Shown: positions 1 through 7,170 of the stretch, in pieces
Layout: the number at the start of each line of letters is the position of its first letter
Position numbering within the stretch: the first letter of the stretch is position 1
Source: DASXVX01 sp036504075
GTDB lineage: Bacteria; Bacillota; Sulfobacillia; Symbiobacteriales; Symbiobacteriaceae
Length of the DNA: 31,150 nucleotides
Direction of reading: 5' to 3'
Assembly: GCA_036504075.1 (NCBI GenBank)
Contig: DASXVX010000082.1
Span: 1 to 31,150, forward strand
Notes under the pieces: generated by a model
The model's database searches: none
What the model was told of the DNA's origin: nothing
What the model saw: only the letters and a program-made list of their open reading frames with translations
Translations under genes and position numbers: made by a program

Positions 1-30
1 CCGCACGCCCCGTCACCGGGGCGCACTGCC

Positions 31-60
31 CAAGTGGGATTTCCACTTGTTTGTCTTTCA
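31..60 (+). terminator. Possible intrinsic terminator
   Basis: CAAGTGG and CCACTTG form a 7-bp stem with a 5-nt loop, followed by a T-rich tail (TTTGTCTTT). It would end a plus-strand transcript that enters from outside the window. The stem is short, so support is modest. Confidence 0.4.
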
Positions 61-139
61 GTTACAAGACCGAACAGGATAAACGGCCTTGGGAGGACTT
101 GAACCTCCTGACTTGCATGACTGCGAGGCGCACCGCGAA

Positions 140-167
140 GAAGGCAGGCACGAGTGTGCCCGCCTTC
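140..167 (-). terminator. Hairpin after the 179-703 gene
   Basis: A 12-bp inverted repeat (GAAGGCAGGCAC / GTGCCCGCCTTC, one G-T pair) with a 4-nt loop lies 11 bases past the stop of the minus-strand gene. It has no proper T-tract on either side, so it may be a weak terminator or a transcript 3'-end stabiliser. Confidence 0.4.
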
Positions 168-178
168 GTTCCTGACTG

Positions 179-703
179 CTACTTCTGGAACACCATGACC
201 CGGCCGTCTTCCCGGATGGCGATGAGATTGTGGCCGCTCCGACTGTCTTCCAGGTCGGCCAGCATCTCTTCGATCATCTCATCCTGTGCGGCCATTTCGT
301 CTTCGCCGGCCCAGTCCATAAGCTCGGTGACCAGGCGGCCGGTGAACCGCTCCCGGAAGAACTCGACGATGGTGTAGATCTCTTCGGGTGTGAACGTGAC
401 GGCATCCCGGGTGATCGAAACGGTCGTGAGTTCGCCGTAGCTTTCCCGTACCACCTCCAGAACGGTCGGTCGCCGTTGCTCGAGCATATGGTACACATCC
501 AGGGTTTCCGTCAGCGTCTGCCTGGCGCCCTCCCAGTCCTCCTCAGTGCACTCCCCGGTGATGAGAAGACTCAACCGAAGGGTCTGCAGTTTTGGCTCGT
601 ACTTGACTGTGCCAATTTCGGGATAACGGACCAAAGTGGAAACCAGCAGGCTGACACTGCGGGACATGCGCTCATCCGATCTGCGGTAGCCCAGGAGACT
701 CAC
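179..703 (-). CDS. Hypothetical protein, 174 aa
   Basis: I do not recognise this protein. It is mostly soluble and acidic, with no signal peptide or membrane segment. An N-terminal part looks alternating beta-like (SVSLLVSTLV...LRLSLLITG). The C-terminal half is acidic and helical (LMDWAGEDEMAAQDEMIEEMLADLEDS). The longest reading starts at GTG 703. An in-frame ATG at 667 is an equally good candidate, because neither has a clear SD. It lies downstream of rny on the same strand but is separated from it by a terminator-like hairpin at 798-833, so it is probably its own unit. The coding frame is supported by length and composition. Function is unknown. Confidence 0.7.
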   Translation of the reverse strand: MSLLGYRRSDERMSRSVSLLVSTLVRYPEIGTVKYEPKLQTLRLSLLITGECTEEDWEGARQTLTETLDVYHMLEQRRPTVLEVVRESYGELTTVSITRDAVTFTPEEIYTIVEFFRERFTGRLVTELMDWAGEDEMAAQDEMIEEMLADLEDSRSGHNLIAIREDGRVMVFQK

Positions 704-797
704 CTCGCTTTCACGATGGAACCCAAGGGGAAAGAGCTACTGCCAAATGCTTCGGTACACTCTTCTTCTTCGCCCACCGGTGAGGAATTTCCTTTAG

Positions 798-833
798 TCA
801 AAAGAACTGCCGTCGGGCTATGCCCGGCGGCAG
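798..833 (-). terminator. Rho-independent terminator of rny
   Basis: On the minus strand a 12-bp stem with one mismatch (CTGCCGCCGGGC / GCCCGACGGCAG) and a 3-nt loop is followed by TTCTTTT. It sits about 95 bases beyond the rny stop. Confidence 0.75.
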
Positions 834-926
834 CCTTTCAATCCTTTAGACGCAACCGGACCCCCGTAAGGTTCGCAACGGATAACCAGATACCCTGGCT
901 TCGCTGCGCTGGAGGTTCAGCTCCGG

Positions 927-2507
927 CTACCGGGCGTACTCGACGGCCCGGGTCTCACGCACCACGACGACCTTGATCTGGCCCGGGTACTCCAGTTCCG
1001 ACTCGATCTTCTTCGCAATCTCCTTGGTCATTTTGATCGCCGCGTAATCGTCAATCTTCTCAGGCTTGACCATTACCCGAATCTCACGACCGGCCTGGAT
1101 CGCAAAGGACTTCTCGACGCCTTCAAACGCGTCGGCGAGGGACTCGAGCCTCTCCAGACGCTTGATGTAGGTCTCAAGAGTCTCACGGCGGGCGCCGGGC
1201 CGGGCCGCCGAAATGGCGTCGGCCGCAGTGACGAGCACCGCCTCCACGCTGTGGGGCTCCACGTCGCCGTGGTGGCACTCCATGGCGTGAATCACTTCGC
1301 CAGACTCCTTATACCGCTTCAGCAGGCTGACGCCGATGGCCACGTGGGGTCCTTCGATCTCGTGATCAACCGCCTTGCCGATGTCGTGCAGCAGGCCCGC
1401 ACGCTTGCATACCTCGATGCTGACGCCCAGTTCGGCCGCCATGACGCCGGCCAGATGGGCCACTTCCACGGAGTGCTTCAGCACGTTCTGGCCGTAGGAA
1501 GTGCGGAAACGAAGGCGACCGAGCAGCTTGATCAGCTCGGGATGCAGGTTGTGGATGCCAAGCTCAAAGCAGGCTGCTTCGCCTTCTTCACGAATCTTGG
1601 TTTCCACTTCACGCTGCGCCTTCTCCACCATTTCTTCAATCCGGGCAGGGTGGATGCGCCCGTCCACGATCAATTTCTGAAGAGCGATCTTCGCCACTTC
1701 GCGGCGGACCGGGTCGAACCCGGACAGCACCACCGCTTCAGGCGTGTCGTCGATGATGAGATCGATACCGGTCAGGGTTTCAAGCGTGCGGATGTTCCGG
1801 CCTTCACGGCCGATGATGCGGCCCTTCATTTCGTCGTTGGGCAGCGGGACGACCGAGACGGTCAGTTCGGAAGAATGGTCGGCTGCCACCCGCTGGATGG
1901 CGATGCCCACGATCTCCCGGGCCTTCTTCTCAGCGTTCTCCCGGGCATCCAGTTCGATCTCACGCACCAGTTTGGCCGCGTCGCCACGGGACTCCTGCTC
2001 AACCTGCTCAAGGAAGATCTTGCGGGCTTCCTCGGTGGTCAGACCGGAGATTCGCTCCAATTCGGCCAGCTGCCGGTTGGTCAGTTCCTGAATCTGCTGT
2101 GCCTGCTTGTCGAGTTCGCGCTCACGGCGGGTAAGGCCTTCGTCTTTCCGCTCCAGCGTCTCCACTTTGCGGTCGAGGGTCTCCTCTTTCTGTTGCAGGC
2201 GCCGTTCCTGACGCTGCACTTCCGCACGCCGCTCCTTGGTTTCCCGCTCCAGGTCGGTGCGGAGCCGGAGCACTTCTTCCTTCGCCTCGAGTACGGATTC
2301 CTTCTTCTTGGCCTCCGCTTCTCGCAGGGCCTCGTCAATGATGTTCCGGGCCCGGGCTTCAGCCGAGTTTAGTCGCTTCTGTGCCTGATTCCGATAATAC
2401 TGGTAGCCGGCCATTGCGCCGGCAGCCAGCCCGAAAATCAGTCCCAGGATTCCAATCGCTGTGATGAGAATCTGCTTCACCTCCTGCTCGTTTGTAAGTT
2501 CAGACAT
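927..2507 (-). CDS. rny: Ribonuclease Y (endoribonuclease)
   Basis: RNase Y is the membrane-anchored endonuclease that starts bulk mRNA decay in Firmicutes. The order is typical: an N-terminal transmembrane segment (about residues 13-33, ILITAIGILGLIFGL), a long charged coiled coil (about 35-200), a KH RNA-binding domain with GRIIGREGRNIR, and an HD phosphohydrolase domain with the HD pair in GLLHDIGKA. The C-terminus ETRAVEYAR is nearly that of Bacillus RNase Y. From ATG 2507 the protein has 526 residues against about 520 in B. subtilis. That ATG has no SD and lies nine bases after a terminator-like hairpin. The only strong SD (AGGAGG, 2480-2485) is inside the frame, 8 nt before an ATT codon at 2469-2471, so the true N-terminus may be about 12 residues shorter. 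Two sigma-A-like promoters and a structured leader lie upstream. Confidence 0.96.
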   Translation of the reverse strand: MSELTNEQEVKQILITAIGILGLIFGLAAGAMAGYQYYRNQAQKRLNSAEARARNIIDEALREAEAKKKESVLEAKEEVLRLRTDLERETKERRAEVQRQERRLQQKEETLDRKVETLERKDEGLTRRERELDKQAQQIQELTNRQLAELERISGLTTEEARKIFLEQVEQESRGDAAKLVREIELDARENAEKKAREIVGIAIQRVAADHSSELTVSVVPLPNDEMKGRIIGREGRNIRTLETLTGIDLIIDDTPEAVVLSGFDPVRREVAKIALQKLIVDGRIHPARIEEMVEKAQREVETKIREEGEAACFELGIHNLHPELIKLLGRLRFRTSYGQNVLKHSVEVAHLAGVMAAELGVSIEVCKRAGLLHDIGKAVDHEIEGPHVAIGVSLLKRYKESGEVIHAMECHHGDVEPHSVEAVLVTAADAISAARPGARRETLETYIKRLERLESLADAFEGVEKSFAIQAGREIRVMVKPEKIDDYAAIKMTKEIAKKIESELEYPGQIKVVVVRETRAVEYAR

Positions 2508-2515
2508 TTCGTTTT

Positions 2516-2551
2516 CAGACAAAAGAAAAGACGGACCACAGGTTGGTCCGT
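2516..2551 (-). terminator. Terminator or attenuator just before rny
   Basis: On the minus strand ACGGACCA and TGGTCCGT form an 8-bp perfect stem with a 5-nt loop, followed by CTTTTCTTTTG. It ends nine bases before the assumed rny ATG, downstream of both rny promoters, so any rny transcript must read through it. Confidence 0.75.
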
Positions 2552-2696
2552 GCCATTTTGCCAATAATTGCACCAACCCATAGGTCTGGTGCCGCTGGTT
2601 GCTGACCAGGTCAGTTTTGCCTATAGGAAACAGTCTTGGCCTCTTACTGAAACGCAATATGGGTGGCCAAGGACAAGCTTTATAGGAAAACGAGTG

Positions 2697-2726
2697 ATTG
2701 TACACTCGTAACGACCCACTGGTCAA
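2697..2726 (-). promoter_or_regulatory. Sigma-A-like promoter P2 of rny
   Basis: On the minus strand TTGACC (2721-2726) and TACAAT (2697-2702) are separated by 18 bases. The -10 lies in the loop of a CGAGTG/CACTCG hairpin. Confidence 0.5.
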
Positions 2727-2791
2727 GGGCACAAAACGCCCGATTAGACAAACAACCTTATGGCAAAAAGGCGCACACCAAGCTACCCTCT

Positions 2792-2820
2792 ATCATAGGG
2801 GTGTTTGTACTTTCTGTCAA
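2792..2820 (-). promoter_or_regulatory. Sigma-A-like promoter P1 of rny
   Basis: On the minus strand TTGACA (2815-2820) is followed after exactly 17 bases by TATGAT (2792-2797). This is near consensus, lies between the upstream gene and rny, and defines a leader of about 280 bases. Confidence 0.75.
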
Positions 2821-2854
2821 GGCTGGGGCGCCTTCCGCTTCATTCCTGAAGGCC

Positions 2855-3580
2855 TTACGCCTGTAACATTGCGAACAGCCAGGCCTTAAGGCCCGGCGTG
2901 ACCGGGTTACGGGCGGAAAGGCGCCCATGCCCGAGGTGATATGGACCCAGGTCAAAATGCCAGGTCGTGTTGATTTCAAGCAAAAGCCGGGCCGCGTTCC
3001 GGAAACGGGGGTTCGGCTCAATCGTGAGCGCGCCGACCAGCCGGAGCGTCAGCAGGCAGTGCTCGTAGATGCGGGCGAGCGACCGGGCGAGTCCCCGGTG
3101 GATGCGCTCTTCCACACCGGCGGAGGCCAGTTTCAGGTCGAGTCGCTCGTAGAGCAGGTGCCAGTTCTGGTACCGTCCGCCCAGCTTGGGCTCCTCCTCG
3201 GGCGGTGCGCCGCCAACCGCCGGCTCCACGGCCTCACGGGCCGCCAGCGCATCCGGCTCAAGCTCCAGGCTGTCCATGAGCTGATTGAACGGGTCGAAGG
3301 AGTCCTTCGTCCAGGTGCACGCGTAATCGGCCCACCGGGCAAGCAGCAAGGCGTACCGCCTCAACTGTGCTGTGTCGCCGTCGGCGGCAGCCAGGGCTGA
3401 GTCCACCAGCTTCACCAGGTCGGCACACAGGCTGTACAGCTGCGCCAGGTCATAGGCCGGCGTAAAAGCCAGGCCTTCGTCAATGCCGGCGGCCTTCAGC
3501 CGCTGCTGGAGCGTCTGGGCCATGGCGGCGGGCGTCTTCACCCGCAGTGCCTGCGCTTCGGCGTCTTGCCACCAGTTCAT
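2855..3580 (-). CDS. Hypothetical protein, 241 aa
   Basis: I do not recognise the family. The start is ATG 3580, preceded by AGGAGGG at a good distance; a longer open frame to 3781 has no such support. The protein is soluble and helix-rich, begins MNWWQDAEAQALRV, has an acidic Pro/Glu stretch near residue 130 (GGAPPEEEPKLGG) and many Leu and Trp residues. No catalytic motif is evident. The 3' end carries a GGCCTTAAGGCC palindrome within coding sequence. It is divergent from the gene at 3681 with about 100 bases between them, and lies upstream of the rny promoter P1 on the same strand. Confidence 0.75.
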   Translation of the reverse strand: MNWWQDAEAQALRVKTPAAMAQTLQQRLKAAGIDEGLAFTPAYDLAQLYSLCADLVKLVDSALAAADGDTAQLRRYALLLARWADYACTWTKDSFDPFNQLMDSLELEPDALAAREAVEPAVGGAPPEEEPKLGGRYQNWHLLYERLDLKLASAGVEERIHRGLARSLARIYEHCLLTLRLVGALTIEPNPRFRNAARLLLEINTTWHFDLGPYHLGHGRLSARNPVTPGLKAWLFAMLQA

Positions 3581-3680
3581 GGTTTGCTCCCTCCTGACGC
3601 TCCGCCGCCGCTTGCCGCATGAATGGACGCCACGGCGGGCCAAGCTACCCCTAGCACCTGCAAAAGGAGGCAGCCAATCT

Positions 3681-4061
3681 GTGAAACTTGAGCCCGGCGA
3701 ACGTTCGATTCTCGCCAGCTTTGCCGCAGGTCCCAATGCCGAGGCCGCCGTCGCCGCTCTGAAAGGCAGCGGCTTTCCCATCGCCCAAATGGATCGGATC
3801 GGGCGGTTCGGCTACAGCCCCCGTGTAGACCGGAAGCGCCCGGCCATCACCGCGAACGAGACTTCGCAGGCCAATGCGACACTGGACCCGGCGCAACTGG
3901 ACGACGACAGCCGGATTCTCATGGCCGCCTTTCCTGAGAACAGCGGCATGTCCGGCGAGATGACCATGGACCAGATGCCGTTTCTGGTCACCGTCGTCAC
4001 CCGGGCGGAACTGGTCGACCAGGCCGTGGCGATCATTACAGAGCACGGGGGAAGGGTTTAA
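3681..4061 (+). CDS. Hypothetical protein, 126 aa
   Basis: Starts at GTG 3681, about 11 bases after AAAGGAGG; the longer open frame from 3483 lies over the divergent gene and is not supported. The first half (SILASFAAGPNAEAAVAALKGSGFPIAQMDRIGRF) resembles in layout the small alpha/beta fold of YflT/GsiB-type general stress proteins, in which a residue pair is followed by an Ala-rich helix and a Gly turn. That likeness is weak. The C-terminus (FLVTVVTRAELVDQAVAIITEHGG) looks like a second strand-helix unit. There is no signal peptide. It is convergent with the DedA gene and their stop codons overlap inside a palindrome. Confidence 0.7.
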   Translation: MKLEPGERSILASFAAGPNAEAAVAALKGSGFPIAQMDRIGRFGYSPRVDRKRPAITANETSQANATLDPAQLDDDSRILMAAFPENSGMSGEMTMDQMPFLVTVVTRAELVDQAVAIITEHGGRV

Positions 4062-4070
4062 CCCTTCCCC
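4048..4070. terminator. Palindrome holding two overlapping stop codons
   Basis: GGGGAAGGGTT and AACCCTTCCCC form 11-bp perfect arms around one central T (4059). The TAA of the plus gene (4059-4061) and the TAA of the DedA gene (4058-4060, minus) both fall at its centre. It probably works as a shared transcript end for the two convergent genes, although T-tracts are poor. Confidence 0.5.
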
Positions 4071-4654
4071 TGCCGATTTTCCAGCCATTTGCGGCCCCAC
4101 ATGAACCAGCCAACGATCAGCGCCAGCGGAATGACAATCCAGCCCGCCATTTCCAACCGGCTCATCCACCACCGGAGGAACGAAAGCCCGCCGTAACCGA
4201 TGCCGAGCGCAATGCTGTCGTATACGGCGTAGCCCGCGGCCGACATGAGCAGGTACTTGCCAAACGGTACGCCCAGAATGCCGGCCGGGTAGCCCGTAAA
4301 ATTCCGGACAAAGGGGACCAGTCTGCCCCAGAAGGCCGCCCGATGGCCGTGCCGGGCAAACCACTCGTCCACCTTGCCGATTTGCGCTGGCGTCAGACGG
4401 AACCAGGAACCGATGCGCTGCATGAGCGACGGCCCCATTTTGCGGCCCAGGTAGTACGACAGCGACGAACCCATCATCGCCCCGGCGAGGCTGGCCAGGA
4501 GCGCCACGAAAACGTTCAGCTGCCCGTGGGCAGCAAGGCCGCCCGTGACCACCAGCGTAGCCTCTGTGGGCCACGGCACCCCGGAGCTGTCCAGTCCCAG
4601 AATCAACACCAGTGCCGCGTAGCCATATGAGCGGAGCAGGTTCCTGACGATCAT
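4058..4654 (-). CDS. DedA family membrane protein (VTT domain)
   Basis: DedA/VTT proteins are polytopic membrane proteins involved in membrane homeostasis; several are now linked to undecaprenyl-phosphate or phospholipid flipping. The sequence shows the N-terminal re-entrant motif SSGVPWPTEATLVVTGGLAA, then AGAMMGSSLSYYLGRKMG, the conserved FWGRLVPFVRNFTGYPAGILGVPFGKYLL, and C-terminal hydrophobic segments ending in a basic tail (WGRKWLENRQGKG). The length of 198 aa is normal. The start is ATG 4654; the SD is weak (GGATGG). A promoter-like TTGGTT-N17-TATAAT lies upstream on the same strand, facing away from prs. Confidence 0.9.
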   Translation of the reverse strand: MIVRNLLRSYGYAALVLILGLDSSGVPWPTEATLVVTGGLAAHGQLNVFVALLASLAGAMMGSSLSYYLGRKMGPSLMQRIGSWFRLTPAQIGKVDEWFARHGHRAAFWGRLVPFVRNFTGYPAGILGVPFGKYLLMSAAGYAVYDSIALGIGYGGLSFLRWWMSRLEMAGWIVIPLALIVGWFMWGRKWLENRQGKG

Positions 4655-4712
4655 GGCTAACCGGCACCATCCTTTCGCGTCACCATCACACGGATCATTT
4701 TACAACGCCCTT

Positions 4713-4741
4713 ATTATACTTGATTACGATATTCTAACCAA
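4713..4741 (-). promoter_or_regulatory. Promoter of the DedA gene
   Basis: On the minus strand TTGGTT (4736-4741), a 17-base spacer and a perfect TATAAT (4713-4718) lie about 60 bases before the DedA ATG. Confidence 0.65.
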
Positions 4742-4748
4742 CTACAGA
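4720..4748 (+). promoter_or_regulatory. Possible promoter of prs
   Basis: TTGATT (4720-4725), 17 bases, TACAGA (4743-4748). The -10 is poor. The element overlaps the DedA promoter on the other strand. Confidence 0.35.
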
Positions 4749-4813
4749 AGGAAGGAACTTACGCGCTCCAGCGAGAACGCCTTACACATGGCTGAACAAA
4801 GGAGGCTCCTTCT

Positions 4814-5758
4814 GTGTACGCAGCGCGCAAGGTCTTTGCCGGACGGGCCGCCACCCCTTTGGCTCAGGCAATATGCCGTAACCTGGGCGAACCCATGGGC
4901 CAGGCCGACATCATGAAGTTCAAGAATGATAATACGTTTGTCCAGATCAAAGAGAGCGTTCGTGATTGTGACGTATTCATCGTTCAGACGTCGTGCCTAC
5001 CGGTGGCCGAGAACTTCATGGAACTGCTGATCATGATGGATGCCCTGCGCCGTGCCTCCCTCGGCCGTCTGACGGCAGTGCTGCCGTACTACCCGTACGT
5101 TCGATCCGACAAGAAGGACCAGGCCCGGGTACCGATCACTGCCCGCCTGGTGGCCGACTTGCTGACCACCGCCGGCGCCAACCGGGTGGTGACCCTCGAC
5201 TTGCACGCCGCTCAGATTCAGGGGTTCTTCAACGTGCCGCTGGACCACCTCACCTCGGCGAGCCTCTTCGTCGACTACATGAAAGCCAAACAGCTTTCTG
5301 CCCCGGTGGTGGTGGCCAGTGACGCAGGCGCCGCCAAGCGGGCCAGTGGCTTTGCCAAGCGACTGGACGCACCGCTCGCGATTATGGAAAAGCAGCGGCT
5401 GGGCAACACCGACACCGTGGAGATTACCGCCTTCATCGGCGACGTCCGGGGCCGGCAGGCAATTATCTTCGAAGATGAGATCAACTCCGGCGGGACCATC
5501 AAGGGGGCCGCCGATGTGCTGAAAGAGCAGGGGGCTGCGGAGGTCTATGTGTGCGCCGCCCACGGCGTCTTCTCCGGGTCGGCGGCCGAAACGCTCTCCC
5601 AGTGCGACATCCGCGAGGTGATTACCACGGACTCGGTACCGCACCCGGCCGGGTCGCTGCCGCCCCGGACGACCTGTCTCTCGGTGGCGCCGCTGCTGGC
5701 GGACGCGATTCGGCGCATTCACTGCGGCGAATCCATCAGCGACCTGTTCCAGTATTAG
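4814..5758 (+). CDS. prs: Ribose-phosphate pyrophosphokinase, divergent type
   Basis: Makes PRPP from ribose 5-phosphate and ATP for purine, pyrimidine, NAD, His and Trp synthesis. The start is GTG 4814, 8 bases after GGAGG. Family features are clear: TAVLPYYPYVRSDKKDQARVPITARLVADLLTTAGA, then VVTLDLHAAQIQGFFNVPLDHL, VVVASDAGAAKRASGFAKRL, and the PRPP loop IIFEDEINSGGTIKGAADVL. The length of 314 aa is usual. Two sites differ from the standard enzyme: SDKKDQAR stands where RQDRK/ARPRE is expected, and EDEINSGGT replaces the common DDMIDTAGT. That variant resembles a second Prs type seen in some Actinobacteria, so a canonical prs may exist elsewhere. The SD lies in a small inverted repeat (AAGGAG-G-CTCCTT). 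Confidence 0.93.
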   Translation: MYAARKVFAGRAATPLAQAICRNLGEPMGQADIMKFKNDNTFVQIKESVRDCDVFIVQTSCLPVAENFMELLIMMDALRRASLGRLTAVLPYYPYVRSDKKDQARVPITARLVADLLTTAGANRVVTLDLHAAQIQGFFNVPLDHLTSASLFVDYMKAKQLSAPVVVASDAGAAKRASGFAKRLDAPLAIMEKQRLGNTDTVEITAFIGDVRGRQAIIFEDEINSGGTIKGAADVLKEQGAAEVYVCAAHGVFSGSAAETLSQCDIREVITTDSVPHPAGSLPPRTTCLSVAPLLADAIRRIHCGESISDLFQY

Positions 5759-5779
5759 CATTTGAACTGCAACAGCGGA

Positions 5780-5808
5780 GCCGTCCCCTCGCCGGGGGCG
5801 GCTTCTTA
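5780..5808 (+). terminator. Terminator of prs
   Basis: GCCGTCCCC and GGGGGCGGC form a 9-bp stem (one G-T pair) with a 5-nt loop, followed by TTCTTAT, 21 bases after the prs stop. It overlaps the end of the convergent gene. Confidence 0.75.
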
Positions 5809-6150
5809 TAGTGTTTTCAGTTTGGCGGTAACTTCGTCGATGAGGAAGTCGATGGCTCCGGCGATTTCGTGCTCGTCCACCGCTTTGGCAGCAAAGTCGA
5901 TGGCATTGCCACGATAGAGGTGTACCACCAGCAGTGCCCCGTCGGGAAACTGAAAGCACCACATGGCGTGGTCGTTTTCGCCCTGGTGGGCGCTGGGGAC
6001 GCCCAGCATCGCCCGGACGATGAGCCGGACAGACCGCTCCCGCCCTTTGTTCAGCTCTTGCCACTCGGGCCGGCGGTAATCGAGGGGGCGGGTCTCCGGC
6101 AGAAAGTTGCCAAAGACTTTTCGCTGCATCAGCGTTTGCGTCGTGAACAC
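5806..6150 (-). CDS. Hypothetical protein, 114 aa
   Basis: Unknown family. The chosen start is GTG 6150 because AAGGAG lies upstream at 6163-6168, though the 12-base gap is long; the open frame extends to 6195 on weaker codons. The middle is beta-like with FQFPDGALLVVHLYRGNAIDF, followed by an acidic helix (KAVDEHEIAGAIDFLIDEVTAKLKTL). No signal peptide, membrane segment or catalytic motif is seen. It is convergent with prs and downstream of the GNAT gene on the same strand. Confidence 0.65.
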   Translation of the reverse strand: MFTTQTLMQRKVFGNFLPETRPLDYRRPEWQELNKGRERSVRLIVRAMLGVPSAHQGENDHAMWCFQFPDGALLVVHLYRGNAIDFAAKAVDEHEIAGAIDFLIDEVTAKLKTL

Positions 6151-6183
6151 AGGCCGGCCCAACTCCTTTATGGTCGCTCCGCA

Positions 6184-6207
6184 GCCGTCAGCCAAACGGC
6201 TGACGGC
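6184..6207. repeat. Perfect 10-bp inverted repeat
   Basis: GCCGTCAGCC and GGCTGACGGC with a 4-nt loop. No T-tract follows on either strand. It lies between the acetyltransferase and the 114-aa gene and could end the first or be an operator. Confidence 0.55.
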
Positions 6208-6270
6208 AGGATTGACGGATTATTTTTGCGCCACAGCCGATAAAACCATACCGTACCGAATGCCTCTTCG

Positions 6271-7098
6271 TCAAGGACCGGGCGGCGCGTAGATATCCCG
6301 GAAGTATGCCCGGCTGAAGCCCAGCCGCAGGTAGAGCCGCTCGGCGTTGCTGCCCGGGGTGGCGTCGAGGAAGAGAAAGCCCCGGCCATCGTGCTGCCAG
6401 TCCCGCAGCACGCGCTCCATGACAGCAGTGGCGACGCCCCGGCCCCGAAACGCCCCGAGCGTGCCCACCGCCAGGACCTGGGCGGCCTCCTCGCCCTGGT
6501 AGAGGATCGCGGTCCCCACCGGGCGACCCGCCACGGACGCCAGGTACCAGCGTCCGCGCTCGCCCATGGCCCGGAACGAGGCCGCTTTTTCCGCGAGGGC
6601 GGCAGACTCGCTGCACCGGGCGCCAAAGGCCCGCCAGCAGACGGCGTTCCAGTCCGAAAGTCCGGCCAGGTCGACGGGTGCCACCTGCACCGCCACCGGC
6701 TCCCGCCGCCGGAGCAGCGAGAGCAGCCCCCGGCGCGCCGGCCCGCGGGGAGCGGTCTCGGCTGCCCTCCCGTTCCAGACATACTCGGCGTGCCGCTGGA
6801 CCAGCTTGAAGCCCCGTTTACGCAGCCGGGCGCCCAGGTCCTCCGGGCGGGAGTAACTGGTGTCTACGACATAGACGTTCATTTTTGCCGCCCAGTTCGC
6901 CAGATCGGCGACCTCGGCCGGAGTTCCGTCCACCAGCATCGCCATCTGGCCGCTGATCTCCTTGAGGCAAACGGCGGCGGCCAGTTTCTCCTGTTCGCCG
7001 CCGAACCACATGCGCCGGATCTCCATAATGACCTGCTCCATCATGTAGGCCCGTTCCCGGTCCGAGAGTGGCTGGTCTGGCATTCGCTGCAACTGCAT
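6271..7098 (-). CDS. GNAT family N-acetyltransferase
   Basis: Transfers an acetyl group from acetyl-CoA to an amine; the substrate cannot be told. The C-terminal half carries the GNAT fold: strand GRPVGTAILYQGEEAAQVLAVG, then motif A in VGTLGAFRGRGVATAVMERVL (the R-G-x-G-x-A loop that holds the CoA pyrophosphate), and motif B-like NAERLYLRLGFSRAYFRDIY. The N-terminal half (about residues 1-130) is less clear and may be a degenerate second acetyltransferase domain. The start is ATG 7098 with GGAGGGGA upstream; 275 aa. It stands alone between the 114-aa gene and the ABC ATPase gene, on the same strand as both. Confidence 0.85.
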   Translation of the reverse strand: MQLQRMPDQPLSDRERAYMMEQVIMEIRRMWFGGEQEKLAAAVCLKEISGQMAMLVDGTPAEVADLANWAAKMNVYVVDTSYSRPEDLGARLRKRGFKLVQRHAEYVWNGRAAETAPRGPARRGLLSLLRRREPVAVQVAPVDLAGLSDWNAVCWRAFGARCSESAALAEKAASFRAMGERGRWYLASVAGRPVGTAILYQGEEAAQVLAVGTLGAFRGRGVATAVMERVLRDWQHDGRGFLFLDATPGSNAERLYLRLGFSRAYFRDIYAPPGP

Positions 7099-7130
7099 CG
7101 CAGGTCCCCTCCACAATGAATGAGGCAATC

Positions 7131-7158
7131 AAGGCCATCCCCCGCCGGAGATGGCCTT
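7131..7158 (-). terminator. Hairpin after the ABC ATPase gene
   Basis: AAGGCCATC and GATGGCCTT form a 9-bp perfect stem with a 10-nt loop, 12 bases past the stop codon. The downstream T content is low, so it is a weak intrinsic terminator at best. Confidence 0.5.
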
Positions 7159-7170
7159 GGCGCAACCTGT

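Larger units (their letters stand above)
2508..2786 (-). promoter_or_regulatory. Long structured 5' leader of rny
   Basis: About 280 bases separate the distal promoter from rny, with no convincing open frame. On the transcript strand I see a stem from CTTGGCC and GGCCAAG, a CTGACC/GGTCAG hairpin, and near the gene a set of competing stems. The first is GCACCA/TGGTGC (2570-2592). The second is GGTTGGT (2572-2578) pairing with ACCAACC (2541-2547). The third is the terminator 2531-2551, whose 5' arm overlaps ACCAACC. This is the logic of a transcription attenuator. No T-box or other named riboswitch motif was recognised. Confidence 0.5.

Noticed and set aside
1251..2372. Long plus-strand open frame of 373 codons opposite rny
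   Set aside because: It is the antisense shadow of a well-identified RNase Y gene in GC-rich DNA and has no SD or known motif.
2570..2592. T-box riboswitch in the rny leader
   Set aside because: The T-box sequence and specifier loop pattern are not present, and rny is not an amino-acid or tRNA-charging gene; only a general attenuator is supported.
3483..3680. N-terminal extension of the 126-aa gene
   Set aside because: It overlaps the divergent gene's coding sequence and promoter area, while a good SD sits before GTG 3681.
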